DNA from: Adineta ricciae
Taxonomy: Eukaryota; Rotifera; Eurotatoria; Adinetida; Adinetidae
DNA length: 64,000 nucleotides
Assembly (NCBI GenBank): GCA_905250025.1
Contig: CAJNOJ010000431.1
Location: 3,154 to 67,153 of the forward strand
Reading direction: 5' to 3'
The position numbers were made by a program, and so were the translations under genes. Shown here in pieces: positions 1-12,195 of this stretch; within the stretch, counting starts at the first letter, position 1, and each line of letters starts with the position of its first letter. Under the pieces are notes generated by a model. The model had not been told where the DNA came from, did not search any database, and worked only from the letters and a program-made list of their open reading frames with translations.

Positions 1-1324
1 TTTTTTTGTGTGTCACTGTTCATCGAAGACGTGAAGTTGTAATAAAGTGGCTTGTCAAATACTGGGGAGTATTGAATGTAATCACCAAAAAAGATAATAT
101 TTATACCACCCATCGTAGACATGGGATCGCAGTGTTTAGCTATTGCGACAAGTTTATTGAGACGAGCCAATAAGCTAAGACCGACCATTGACATTTCATC
201 CAGAATCATGTACTCAACGAAACGCCATGTATTCTCCAGTGCCATTTGTCCAGGACGATTCATCGCTTTTGATTTATTCTTTCGATTTCGTCCTTCGCCG
301 AGAAACGAATGTATGGTCATCCCTTCAATTTCTGCCGCAGCAACTGACGTTGGTGCAAGTTTTCTTAATTTATGTGCACGATTGGTTTCTGTGAAATAGG
401 CAGTTATAGCCCGGATCAACTGAGACTTCCCTGTACCTCCACAGCCAGGTACGCACATAATTAACTGATTTTGTTTGTCACCTACAAAGATGAGATACAT
501 TAATGATTAGTTTTTCGATTTTATCGTACTACCTTCGTTCAGTCTATCTAATCCATCCAAATGACCAGTGATAATCATGAATGCAGCCTTTTGGTTCTTA
601 TTTAATGTAAATTGTGTTGCTATATTCTCTCGTGTTATTTCACTAGGTACCACGATCTTCGTAACTGGCATAATATATCTTGAGCTTGTAGTCTCATTAT
701 TAGTACCGAGATCTGTAGATATTGCGCCTTCTGTGGTTAAAACTGGCTCATTTTCAGCATTGTCGTTGTTCTCGACGAGATCGTTTTGCAATCGTTCACC
801 GATACAGGCATTTCGTATTTGCTCTTTTTGTTCTTTGATCTTACGTTGCCATGTGTTATTCAATTGAATTAATTCACTAGTTGCAGGCACTAGATGTTCA
901 TGATCATATAAAATTTCTTTATCGACTTTGGATAAATATGTGAAACGATTTGTTGCATTGATGTGAGAATCTGCAAATGATCACTAGCCATGACAACTTC
1001 CGATAAAAGAAATCATCTTACTTTGAATATTGGCAAATCGATTCGCTCGATCGACCGCCTTCACTATTTTTTCGAAGTATGTATGCTCTGCTTTGTTTGC
1101 ATTGCCATTCACAACAGGAATGTCGGTTATGTCAATGGCTTCCAAAATGTCAAGAACTTCGGTATTTTCGTCTTCGCTATCACTTTCAACGTGATGGGAA
1201 TAGTATTCGTTGCCGCTCGTTTCAGTTTGTACAGCTTCAATTACCTGCTGTAGATGCTCATCCCGATCAGTTTTACATTCCTGAAGTAGTTGGATGTTAT
1301 TGATGATTTCCCATGATGACGGCG
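1..1324 (-). CDS. Helitron helicase region, second version, partial
   Basis: Minus-strand exons 1324-1022, 970-533 and 481-1 match exons 10, 11 and 12 of the neighbouring Helitron at about 95% identity by eye, with the same splice positions. Walker A, DEMSM and the GDxxQ motif are present. The frame runs off the window at base 1, past the point where the other copy is cut, so this version carries the helicase further towards its C-terminus. It begins abruptly at the contig join (n1325), which argues that it is the overlapping end of another contig (allele or close copy). It is not an independent truncated element. Confidence 0.75.
34..1324. repeat. Duplicated block (partner 1326 to about 2614) across a single-n join
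   Basis: The bases after n1325 restart at the sequence found at 34 and stay colinear for about 1.29 kb, with roughly 5% mismatches and a small net indel. The first block ends where its partner continues into unique sequence. That is the pattern of two overlapping contigs that were scaffolded but not merged. Confidence 0.85.
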
Positions 1325-1325
1325 N

Positions 1326-4300
1326 AAGTTGTAATAAAGTGGCTTGTCAAATACTGGGGAGTATTGAATGTAATCACCAAAAAAGATAATATTTATACCA
1401 CCCATCGTAGACATGGGATCGCAGTGTTTAGCTATTGCGACAAGTTTGTTGAGACGAGCCAATAAGCTAAGACCGACCATTGACATTTCATCAAGAATTA
1501 TGTACTCAACGAAACGCCATGTATTTTCTAATGCCATTTGTCCAGGACGATTCATCGCTTTTGATTTACTTTTTCGATTTCGTCCTTCGCCGAGAAACGA
1601 ATGTATGGTCATCCCTTCAATCTCTGCCGCAGCAACTGATGTTGGTGCAAGTTTTCTCAATTTATGTGTACGATTGGTTTCTGTAAAATAGGCAGTTATA
1701 GCCCGGATCAACTGAGACTTTCCTGTACCTCCACAACCAGGTACACACATAATTAGTTGATTTTGTTTGTCATCTACAAAAGTAAGATATATTAATGATT
1801 AATTTTCTATTTTATCATAGTACCTTCGTTCAGTCTGTCTAATCCATCCAAATGACCAGTGATAATCATGAATGCAGCTTTTTGGTTCTTGTTTAATGTG
1901 AATTGTGTTGCTATATTCTCTCGTGTTACTTCATTGGGTACCACGATTTTCGTAACTGGCATAATATATCTTGAGCTTGTAGTCTCATTATTAGTACTGG
2001 GATCTGTAGATATGGTATCTTCTGTGGTTAAAACTAGTTCATTGTCAGCATTGTCGTTGTTCTCGACGAGATCGTTTTGCAGCCGTTCGCCTATACAGGC
2101 ATTTCGTATTTGCTCTTTTTGTTCTTTAATCTTACGTTGCCATGTGTTGTTTAATTGAATTAGCTCACTAGTTGCAGGCACTAGATGTTCATGATCATAT
2201 AGCATTTCTTTATCGACTTTGGATGAATATGTGAAACGATTTGTTGAGTCTGTATGAGAATCTGCAAATGATAATTAGTCATGACGGCTTCTGAAAAATA
2301 AATCATCTTACTTTGAATATTGGCAAATCTATTCGCTCGATCGACTGCCTTCACTATTTTTTCAAAGTATGTATGCTCTGCTTTGTTTGCATTGCCATTC
2401 ACAACAGGAATGTCACTTATGTCAATGGCTTCCAAAATGTCAAGAACTTCGGTATTTTCGTCTTCATTATCACTTTCAATATGATGGGAATAGTATTCGT
2501 TGCCGCCCGTTTCAGTTTGTGCAGCTTCAATTATCTGCTGTAGATGTTCATCACGATCAGTTTTACATTCCTGAAGTAGTTGGATATTATTGATGATTTT
2601 CCATGATGGCGGCAAAATGTTTCCCTGGTGAGCATTAAATGCCTCTTCCCACGATTGATTAACATGACATAAATCTTGAAATGTTCGCCAAGGCAGAAAG
2701 AGTGTGAGGATGGATCGACAATAACGTTCTCTTGTATCTTCTCGATCTTTACGAGGTATTGGCGCACCAAGCAGAACTGGAACGACTGTTTTCATTCGTT
2801 TTATATTTAAATGTGAGGCAGATTGTGGATGGCCAACTTGAAAGGTTTCTCTTTCAGACGGTGGTCGACCGCGTTGTATTTTTTTTGCTTGAATACTTTC
2901 CGATTGTGATAGAGCTTCTAGTATTTTTCGATCCTTGACATCAATGAGCTTTTTTCGATATAAGCTGATATAATCATATAAACACATATTGTCGAGCGCT
3001 GTTGAACGATATTGATAGTCTACTCTAGTGTTCACATACGCATATTTGTTGGTTGTGCCAGTGGGTTGAAGTAAAAATTGTTCTTCGGTTTCAAGCCAGT
3101 TTTCATCATTGTCAATATCTGCAGTATCTATCAAACGAGATGACAAGAGCATATTATAAAATAGAAGTTAATCTACTAGTCAGTTGAGTTTTTTCATGAT
3201 TGTCTATCGGCGGTCTGATATATTCTGCCAGGAAGAAAAGCGTACTCTATTTCATCAGCTACTGATTTCTTAATATGTTATTGTTTTATACAATTATTCT
3301 CGTACATACGTTTATGTATCATATGGAAAACTCTAAAAATCCAGCTTTCGTTCTGATGTTTGCAACCATTTACGTAAATATGAAGTGTACTAGTCATAGC
3401 AGAAAGTGATAAATATTACTTGTTGTTTGCCGCTGTTCTTTGATTCTAGCTTCCAGTAGCGTCGATTGTAAATAGTTTTCAATGCCAATGAGAAATAGAT
3501 TGACAAAGTCATGCGTTGTATAATGATCAGGCCAGCCCATAAGATAAGAAGCCACTTGCACCCCAGATAATTCCTGCTGCGATGCAAGTGTGTTATAACA
3601 GCGTAGTACGAGTCGACGCGATTTTTCCTCTACACTAACATTGACATCTGTACTAATTTTCTGCTTTTCGAAAGACTGAACAGCTTTTAGTACTAATGAA
3701 AATGTGTCATGAAAGGAGAGACTGGATTTTGTAACATAATCTGTGATATAATACACTAATGCCTTCGCATCACTGCCACTGAAAATATACTTGATATCCA
3801 TGTTGGAACGACAAGCACTGATAATATATTCGTTAAAGTTATTAATTGTTTCGTGAAGCCTCTTTAATTTAATTTCACCAGATTCAACATTAATTGATGA
3901 TGCATCTTGGATCCGTCGTGGCATCCGCATACGACATACAGGATTATCGGATTTTTTCGAATATTTATAGCAGGTGGCGGTGTGGTGATGGATATTATGG
4001 GCCTTTACTAGCTGTACAATGTCATCTTTGAACTTGAAGACAAAATCTGGCATTGATGGTTTTGGTGTTGGCATGATTGATGACACAAGCTTTAGAGAAC
4101 CACTTTCATTCACACTGGATTCTGAAGCTGGTAGCTGCCGTTGTCCAAGAACTTAAAAATTAATTAATTGACAAATATTAGTGACTTATTGAAAAAGGGT
4201 ACTTCACCTTCATTTTCAGCCACATTTGCACCGAACTTGCTCAGATCTTGCTTGATGATATCTTCTAGGTAGTTAAGAAGGCCACGTCGAAAATCTTCGT

Positions 4301-7300
4301 TTTGAACGGATTTTTTTAACTGAGAAGGTGTTAGGTCGTGATCAAGCCACAGTAGAATATGTAAATGCAATGAGCCTCTTCCTTGGGTCTCGACTGTACC
4401 AAAGTAAGCTTTAATAGGACCTACTACGCCCTTTTCAATCATGCATTTGAGAATAGAAGACATGAGTACATTGAAAAAACGAGCCGTAGCTACCGGATGC
4501 GAAGCTACAATCTGAGCACGCTCGTATGTTGATGGAATTGTTTCTGGTATAACTTTATCAAGATCAAGATCAACGCCGGCAAAATAGAGAGCCACACGGC
4601 TGTGAATGTCGGCAGGGTTTATTGTCATAAATATGCTGGGTAAACCCTGGTTGAAGATTAGTGCATGAATCTGAGTTCGAAGAGCTGCTCGTGAATAGGC
4701 AGAACCCATAACATGTCCACCTACTGTCTTGATTTGTCTCATAATCATGTTAATTCGCGGATTTTCTACAGCAGAGAACGTGTTTTTGCTAATAGCCATC
4801 AAAGCGGCCTCGATTTCACCACTTGTCAGAGTTTGAAGATCGTTTGCAGCATTTTGAAAATAGGGACGAGAAGCCATAAGAGTTGCATTCCAACAGGCCT
4901 GTCGCCTTTGCATTACATTGAAAATAACAAACATGAATGAATGATGCTTTTCAAAACGCTGATCATCATATGCCAAAAAATAACGGATGTGTTGTTCCAA
5001 TGTGACTGCAATGGGCCTTGATGAATCTTGAGGTGCGCCACATCCGTAAGGAAAAAGAGTTGGGTACAAGCCGAGCAACAGTTCTGGATTGAAGCAGTCG
5101 TTGATTGGCATGTGGGATCTTGGGATCATATAGACATCATCTTCATCCTCATTAGATTTGTCGAGCAAATCAGACGATACGTTGGTTAAACCCTTGTGGA
5201 CTTTGCGTAGTAAATGTACACCAATATCTTCCGATGAGATCATTGTTCCATTAGCATCCAGTACAGCGCTGATATAAATGAACATATTAGAAATTTTCCT
5301 TATAATATAAATGAAATTTACCTAGGATTTATTGAACAAATATTTGCAGGATTCTTTTCATTTTGGTCTATAGCATGTGCCAGTGGATCGTCAGTAAATC
5401 CAGTTCGTTCTGCATTTCCATCATGAGTATTCTCTATTCTCTCTAAAGTAGCCCATATGCTTTCCGGGACGTCATCTTCGGGTAATTTTGCGATGTTTAT
5501 CTCATTTACTGAAATATAACATGACATATATTGTGGATCATTATTTTCAGAAACTTACTAGGAATAGCTCTGTACATATGGTTGTGATGTTTCAACCATA
5601 GAAGAGCTCTGCGAATCTTTTGTCGACTCACACCACAAATCTTGCGTAAGTAAACCCGGTCTGGTGTGTGCGCACCAATAAAAATAATTTTCAACGCATC
5701 AGACAGGTCTTCCACATCCAATGGTAAACTTGTAACAATATTTGGCATGTTATGCATGAAGGTAATCACATTCCCTTTGAGCGCTGTTTGAGCAGTAGTA
5801 TGATGATGAAACGGAGATTGCAGTTTTATAATACAACTGTTGTGTCGATATAGGGATATTCTTCAAAGAAAACAATTATGCTTTCATAACTTTATGATTT
5901 CAATACTAGTTCAGTACTCACAGTTTTTCTTCAGCAATTGTTAGTCCCTGAAGCTCAGTTGGTATATCACCAACCCACATGTTGTTTGCTACAGAGAACA
6001 TTGGAATCTTACCTTTAGTTAACGCTCTGTAGCATTGTTGACAAATAGTACCAGTTTTTGTCATTTTATTATACCCTCTCTTGTAAAGTACTATGTTCGA
6101 CACTGAGAACACGTCGGAATTCTCATAAACTTCTTTGAATAGAAATAAAATGCTACAATATATTTACTTGGTCAATATATATATACCTCGTGCATCGTCT
6201 TGTTTTTTAGAAATAATATCCACAAGATCTATATGCGTAGTTAGTTGCTTCAGGTTTAGAATATCCTGCAAAGCACATTCGTTCATTGTGTTAGCGGAGG
6301 CTCGAATATTACACAAGATACACGTAGATTGCCGCAATGCTCCCATGGACATATGATTAGAGAAGTCTTGCAAACAATAGTTTTTTAATTTCGTTGGAAT
6401 CGCCATTGGCCATATAAATTCACTTAGTAGAGTTTGGTGCTCCTTCTCTAATATTTGTTCTTCACGCTGTATGTTTCCAGCTTCCAATGATTGATTTCTG
6501 GATAGGCGGTTATCCGCAGTCCGTTCCACGTCGGTGTGTTGCTTGTTATCTGCTCGAGGCTTGCTCCTTTGTTGACTTCCACTTAATCTATTTTTTGCAG
6601 ATCGCTGTTGCTGAGCGGTGAGGCGCATCCGCTGCTGATTTTCAGTTTCATTTTCTCTGACAGTGTGTTTCGATAGTCGATCAGCAGAAAGACGTCCTAA
6701 TCGTTGTTCTTCGGTTTCATTTTCTCTGGCAGTGTGTTTTGATAGTCGATCAGCAGAAAGACGTGCCACTCGTTGTTCTTCGGTTTCATTTTCTCTAGCA
6801 GTGTGTTGCGATAAGCGATTACCAGAAATACGTGCCACTCGTTGTTCTTCGGTTTCATTTTCTTTGGCAGTGTGTTTCGATAGTCGATCAGCAGAAAGAC
6901 GTCCCAATCGTTGTTCTTCGGTTTCATTTTCTCTAACATCACGTTTGCGCAGTCGATCAGCGACAAGACGCTGTTTTCGCTGTTGTTCACTTTCGGTAGT
7001 TCTTTCTTCGCGTTTCCGTTGAGAGTCATAAGTCTCTAAATTCAAGTGTGGCCTCTCGGCCGATGATGACGACGGTCTATGCTTTCTGGCGTTGGGTGGT
7101 GGGGAAAATTCAGGACTTCGTATAGACGAAATCTGGTTATTTTTAATCGTTTGCTTTCGAGGAGTCTAAATGAAATCTCAAAACATAGCTTTTTTCATTG
7201 ATACTCCTTTATATGCTACCTCTATGATCGGACTACTTGGTTCATTACTTGCGCTGCGATCGCTTCGGCATGACCGCACAAGTGGTACGAAATGATTTGG

Positions 7301-8177
7301 ACTCCATACACCACCATTATTCGGACGCTCTCTGGTTGTAAGTTCGTCATCGGTGCTCGTCCAAAATATTACCAATCTTCCATTTTTCGTTACAGATGTG
7401 TCCAGCGGCTTGTACACTGCATTCATACATTTCATTTCAGCTCGATAATCGATATATGGATACACGCTTTGTATTTCGCAATGCAAAACATTACCCAATG
7501 CTACAAGCTCATAAAGTTCACAAAAACTATAATTATTACAAGCTCTTCGAAGTGCTTCGTTGAAAGGGCCAATGAGGTTACTAAATTGGGCACCATAATA
7601 GATTCTATTTTTAAGAAGTTCCATGACTGTTCGTACTACAACCAAATAAGTAAGTTGAATAAAGTCAATTATAACAGTTATCAGTAATAATAGGAGTGAT
7701 AAAAATAACAAACCTCTTAATTCAGTCGCACATATACCAGAGTCCGGTACAAGAGAAACAATCGAATTGAAAAGACAATTTCCGTCAGGAAGACTTTTTA
7801 CAGGAACCAAGTGTTGAACACTTTTACTTGCTTGTGTTAAGTAATGCAGAGCGATATCATCCATAATGTGTTTTCTTTCATCAAAATCCTTTGGAAAAAT
7901 CAATTGTAAAGGTGCAGCTAATGTTTCATCCTAAAAAAATTAGAAAGGTATAAAAAATTTATTATAAATCAATTTCCGCACGTACCGTAGAGATCGAGGA
8001 TGCAACAGCAGATATTTGATTCTCATAATCTACCGCTTTTGATGCTATTTCAAAGCTATTCAAAACTTGCAAAAACTTTTCGATGCGCTTGGTCTTAATG
8101 CAAATACATGGTTGATTTTGACATGTATACAAACCAGTAGAACAATGCTGGTTTCTATCGAGACTTAGAGTATTCAT
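1326..8177 (-). CDS. Helitron OTU-Rep-helicase protein, 12 exons, 3' incomplete
   Basis: Exons on the minus strand: 8177-7986, 7930-7714, 7635-7220, 7165-6187, 6132-5922, 5860-5559, 5508-5322, 5268-4208, 4151-3420, 3127-2312, 2261-1824, 1773-1326. All joins are GT..AG and keep phase. Introns are 50-78 nt, except 292 nt at 3419-3128. OTU protease: DGNCLFNS near residue 105 and the late His in SPNHFVPL. Next come about five 23-aa RENETEEQR-type units, then the DUF6570-like stretch (VANNMWVGDIPTELQGL). Rep: HLH at 4367-4359 followed by LLW, and YYITDY at 3753-3736, two Tyr three residues apart. Helicase: Walker A GCGGTGKS at 1738-1715, DEMSM at 1493-1479, then GDYIQYSPV. The protein cuts and rejoins single-stranded DNA and unwinds it during transposition. 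The frame is lost at n1325; the homologous frame continues at 481-1. Coupling OTU to Rep by in-phase introns is read from sequence, not from a transcript. Confidence 0.85.
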
Positions 8178-8425
8178 TCTTAATTAATCTAAAACATAAC
8201 TATCTAAAAGAAAGTTTTCATTAACGCTTAGCAAATAGCTCTGAAAAACTGCGACAAAAGAGTAAAAGTATGACAAGACATACTATTATACTTAACAGCT
8301 TCATGGAAAACATGTTTCAAACTGAATAAATTCAAATTGAAATTAAAAAACTGAACTTTCGCTCCAGTTTTTGACATGACAGAATAAAAAACATTACGCT
8401 TTGAAAAACCCTCAATTTTCGTTCA
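8178..8425. other. Intergenic, Helitron 5' side
   Basis: AT-rich spacer between the first Helitron exon and the stop of the F-box gene. A Helitron 5' end (TC, preceded by A at the insertion site) should lie here, but no single candidate stands out. No ORF is seen. Confidence 0.4.
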
Positions 8426-9490
8426 TTACAGTATCGAATTTTTTCCTTCAATGTATTTATCGTTTTTGATGATTATTCCTGATAAATTCCACCAACGACG
8501 TTGACAAGTTCCACCACAATAGTATTCATTGTCATCGTCAAGGCACTTTAATTCCAAATTAAATTCTTGTAGAGCTGCTTGAATTATATCATTGTAAAAA
8601 GAATTTGTGTCTTGTTCTAAAGAGAGGTTTACAGTAACTTTAATCAGTGAAGGACAGAATTGGAATAGGCTTCGCCATTTGTTATTGACGACATAACCTT
8701 GATCATTTGCGAGACCATTCAATCTGATCTTCACTAGGACCGGTGTTGTTGCTACGAATTGGATAATTGAATCAAATGGAACTTCGACGAGTGTGAGAGA
8801 AATGGAGCGAAGCTTTGGAAGATCGTATGACATAAAGGGATTTCTGTTGACGTCAAACAAAGTAATGTCGAGAAAGCGAACATTATGGAAATAGTGAGAC
8901 ATGTGTGCTAAATCATACCAGGTAATTGAAGAGCATGAATGCAACGTAAATTGTTCTATTTCAGTTTCTCTGAGTAATAATGAAGTAGCAGTTTTTACTC
9001 TTTCTTCCACGTCTTCTGCATGTATAGCCAACCGACGTAGTGATAGCAATGTCGAGGTAGATGCGAGTAAATCGTATAGCAAACCAACACCAGGTATAAT
9101 CAAAACTAATCGTTCGAGTTTTGAAACAGTGTTCGAGGCTTTTATCAGAACATTTATGATCCATTGAGCATCTCCGATAAGTTTTAATGAACGAACTTCT
9201 GAGTACGGCCGTATATCTTCGACATATTTGTTTTCATGCAGTTCGAGTGATATGATTCGACTTAAACATTTGTTTTCCGGAAGTCTTCGTGTGCAACGAT
9301 CGACAACTAGTCCTCGTAAATACAGCCGATGATGTTCATTAAATAATAGTGCATCAGCGGCATTAGTTAAATGCGTGAAACTGTACAATACCTCAAGTGC
9401 ATTAAAATATTGAAATATTTCTTGCCAAATATCTGTGCAGAGGTGATGAATCGTTGTCGGTGTTTCCATTAACTTATGCATAAATTTCAA
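8426..9490 (-). CDS. F-box/LRR-like protein, 354 aa
   Basis: A single-exon minus-strand frame. Residues about 12-50 (IHHLCTDIWQEIFQYFNA, then a leucine-rich helix) have the F-box shape used to bind Skp1 in SCF ubiquitin ligases. The rest shows irregular leucine-rich spacing such as LPKLRSISLTLVEVP and SLIKVTVNLS, as in F-box/LRR substrate receptors. A Cys-rich patch (YYCGGTCQRRWW) lies near the C-terminus. The first ATG at 9490 is used; a second Met four codons later (MKFMHK) is equally possible. The substrate is unknown. The F-box call is from pattern only; a plain LRR protein is the alternative. Confidence 0.6.
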   Translation of the reverse strand: MKFMHKLMETPTTIHHLCTDIWQEIFQYFNALEVLYSFTHLTNAADALLFNEHHRLYLRGLVVDRCTRRLPENKCLSRIISLELHENKYVEDIRPYSEVRSLKLIGDAQWIINVLIKASNTVSKLERLVLIIPGVGLLYDLLASTSTLLSLRRLAIHAEDVEERVKTATSLLLRETEIEQFTLHSCSSITWYDLAHMSHYFHNVRFLDITLFDVNRNPFMSYDLPKLRSISLTLVEVPFDSIIQFVATTPVLVKIRLNGLANDQGYVVNNKWRSLFQFCPSLIKVTVNLSLEQDTNSFYNDIIQAALQEFNLELKCLDDDNEYYCGGTCQRRWWNLSGIIIKNDKYIEGKNSIL

Positions 9491-10084
9491 AATAGAAACT
9501 CCTGCTAATCCATACTTTCAATATGCACTTTAATGAGTTGATGTTGAATATTTCATTTGCAAATAATACACTGCTGTTGTTTTACTGCATCGACTAAATC
9601 GTGTGAAAAATGATAGATAGAATACATACGCGGAACAATTGTAAATGTTTCTTCACAGATAACTTACATTTTTCCGTACAAATAGACGAGTCAAAGTGTT
9701 TCTTGTACTATAATTATACTGAAGACTGTATACCAAATAGAGAAAACGACCAACTGTTTAAGAAAACTTACAAACTGTGCTATAGAGTTTAGCGATCGGC
9801 CACCGTTGGAAATTGTCCTTTCGTCAATACCAGCTGTGTCTTACCAACCTATTCACGTGTGACCAGTGAATATTATAAATCTGAAATAAATTTCAATGAT
9901 AATAATAGCGTAAAAACAATAATGTTCATAGATAGATATTGCTAATGAAGATATTCGAAAGTTAAACACAAAAATGACAGAAAATCAGTTTAAATAAATG
10001 TAAATAAAGCACTACAATCACACAGCAAAAAAAGACGGATCGTCTCTAGTTCAGTTTTATTTCATAACAAATCATTGGAGTAGA
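9491..10084. other. Intergenic, no gene seen
   Basis: AT-rich spacer between two minus-strand genes. One 60-codon plus-strand frame (9610-9792) has no recognisable composition or motif. Nothing else can be supported. Confidence 0.5.
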
Positions 10085-10528
10085 CTAATTGGGATGCTTT
10101 TTCTCGAATCTGATTGCCATTTCAAGCAATTCTTCATCAGAAATTTCAACCATCACTTGAAGATTGGTACGAGCTACTTCAGCTGCACTAACGAATTTTG
10201 GTTGACCAGAAGACTTTAAAATGATACTTGGGGTTTTCTTGCTATTCGGCTTGTCATTATCATTGATCTCTTTCATCTGAACCGCAGGTGCCAAAGGTGC
10301 TGACCGTTTCTTTCCTTGTTGCGATTCAGTTGAGGTAGTCTATTGTAAAATCAATAGATGCATTAATCCATTACAACTTTATAAATTCTTACCGCGCCAC
10401 CAGCTGCAACTGCTGTTAATTCAGAGAAGATGTTTGTGCCTTGTGTAGAATCTATCGTTGAAAGAATATGATATAATATTCCTGTTGAAAATAAACTTCG
10501 CGTGTCACTCACTTGATGATTGAGACAT
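10085..10528 (-). CDS. Small three-exon protein, 109 aa, unknown function
   Basis: Minus-strand exons 10528-10513, 10451-10393 and 10339-10085 join in phase by GT..AG introns of 61 and 53 nt and end in TAG. The first exon is only 16 nt (MSQSS plus one base). The protein starts with a Ser/Thr/Gln-rich segment, then a basic stretch (KKRSAPLAP), and ends in an acidic helix (ISDEELLEMAIRFEKKH). There is no signal peptide or membrane segment. The composition suggests a small nuclear or adaptor protein, but no family was recognised. The spliced model fits better than the 69-aa single-exon frame, because the upstream sequence stays open and has matching splice sites. Confidence 0.6.
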
Positions 10529-10749
10529 ATCGGCAATACAATTAGTTCGGAGTAATTTAAGTATGCGTATTGTAAAAATCTAGAAACAATCGTTATTAGT
10601 ATTTAAATGAAGCAAACAGCTAAAAGTATTACAACATGTTATTTTTAAAAAAAGTAATAAATAGCAACAGAATTACAGATATTTTTATAGAGGGTGAGGT
10701 TAATGCATTAAAATTACAACGAATACTTCTTGTCGAGAGCTAAAGAATG
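10529..10749. other. Short intergenic spacer
   Basis: A stretch of 221 bases of AT-rich sequence between the 3' end of the nucleotidyltransferase-like gene and the 109-aa gene. It may hold the promoter of the latter, but no clear TATA box is seen. Confidence 0.3.
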
Positions 10750-12195
10750 TCATTTATACTGTAGTAGTTCAGGACAGATCATATTGATAAATTTCTCTTG
10801 AAGTTGAAATGTGTCTATATTGTCTAGAAATGGCCGGCGAAATTCTTTTTGAACAATTTGAATGTCACCATTATCATCTATATATTGATGTTGCTCAACT
10901 CGATATGGTGGAATTTCTTCTTGTGCCATCAATACATCAAAATTCCCGTCAAAATCAACGGGTTCCAGAAGTTTAAATCCTCTGTTACAATACTTTTGTA
11001 TACGACTACATAAATGTTTTGGACTTCGAGCATACAAAGTATAACTGATAAACGATTTCGTGGCGAGCGCTTGTAAGAATGCAAATGTTGACACGATGGT
11101 ATGTCCTAAAATTTTTAGATATGTTTGAGAAATCGTTCAAAAACATGGATATATTTACCGTTGAAAGCTACTTGACAAATGTCCATGTCGAAATTATGAA
11201 GAATGTGAGAAAGTGGACTCTTTGAATTTCTTATCGGCATCCAGGTAAAGTTCAACCGTACATTACAGGGTAGAAACACATTGTAGCTAGGTGTTCCCGG
11301 AATTTTTTCCGTTTTAATTCCGGCATTTAAATTTGTCATGATTGTTTGATTGAGACGGCTTATGGCGACGTTTACTGCGGTTGTAAAATCTAATATGTCG
11401 TCTATACAGTACACTAAATTGATATCTTGTTCACTAGTATCTGGAAATGGCGATTGACACAATGCATTTAGAACACATCCACCAGCAAGAGCCCATTTTG
11501 AGAAATCTATGGCTTCCATCCATAGGTTCGATGAAAAACGCACGAGTAGGTTCTGATTAAATTCTTCCATAGTCGATACAAACATTGGATGCAAATCAGA
11601 GGTTCGACCTAGTTGTACATCGAAATATGTATTTACTAAAATTAATGACATATGAACATTTTCTAATTCGTTTTACTTCAATTTTACCTTTGAACAACTT
11701 TTTCTCGTGATCATTTAATAGACGTTCTGATCCAATTGTGTGAATGTACAATTCATAATTAAGAAGTCCGAAATCTGCACTGTACCAAACGTTGTTCAAT
11801 GGTACAAGTCGAGAATAACATTCAAAGAGAGAAGTCTTATAGACTTCACATAATTTTGCAAATCCACCAGTACTGAAGGCTGGATAAATATATAGGCGCT
11901 CTGACGGCTCAATAACATCCGAATAGTGCTTCGGAACTAATCGGAGTCGAGCATCATCGATTTCATAGTCTTCTGTGAAACTTTCAAATAATGCACGGGG
12001 TAATAAAATTCTTTGATGGTCACAGAATCCTTTGATTAACTCAATAAAATGGTGGTCTAATGTTTTTGCAATTGACCAAAATTGATTAGTATTGTTTACA
12101 GCTTCAATAAAAGTAATCGCATCTAATCCGTCAATAAATCGTAGTAGATAACATCCTATATCTTGATTCAGTTCAACAATTGTATTTCGGCTCAT
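10750..12195 (-). CDS. Nucleotidyltransferase-like protein, 446 aa, three exons
   Basis: Exons 12195-11688, 11635-11159 and 11105-10750 are joined in phase by introns of 52 and 53 nt. Residues 1-60 resemble an F-box-like helix bundle. The centre has AGGCVLNALCQ followed about ten residues later by EQDINLVY. This is the layout of the Gly-Gly ... D-x-D core of minimal nucleotidyltransferases, with Asn in place of the second Asp. A later FDMDICQVAFNG could supply a further acidic residue. The C-terminal part (STFAFLQALATKSFISY, RIQKYCNRGFKLLEP) is helical. The fold assignment is inference from spacing. If the Asn is real the enzyme may be inactive or act as a binding protein. The start ATG is the first in the open frame. 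Confidence 0.55.

Larger units (their letters stand above)
1..8177 (-). mobile_element. Autonomous Helitron-type transposon (OTU + Rep + helicase), left end beyond window
   Basis: A minus-strand rolling-circle transposon. The coding parts, in order, are an OTU-type protease, a charged repeat region, a DUF6570-like region, the Helitron Rep domain with HUH and tyrosine motifs, a linker, and a PIF1-type helicase. The helicase is cut by the contig join at 1325 and by the window edge, so the 3' terminus (hairpin and CTRR) is not visible. No 5' TC terminus could be fixed between 8178 and 8425. The stretch 34-1324 is a second version of 1326 to about 2614, roughly 5% different, and probably reflects contig overlap rather than two elements in tandem. 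Catalytic motifs look intact, so the copy may be young. Confidence 0.88.

Noticed and set aside
34-2614. Tandem duplication of the Helitron helicase
   Set aside because: The repeat starts at a single n and one side ends abruptly; overlapping contigs are simpler.
6663-7022. Plus-strand 119-aa Cys/Ser/Arg-rich protein
   Set aside because: Antisense shadow of the 69-nt coding repeat of the Helitron protein.
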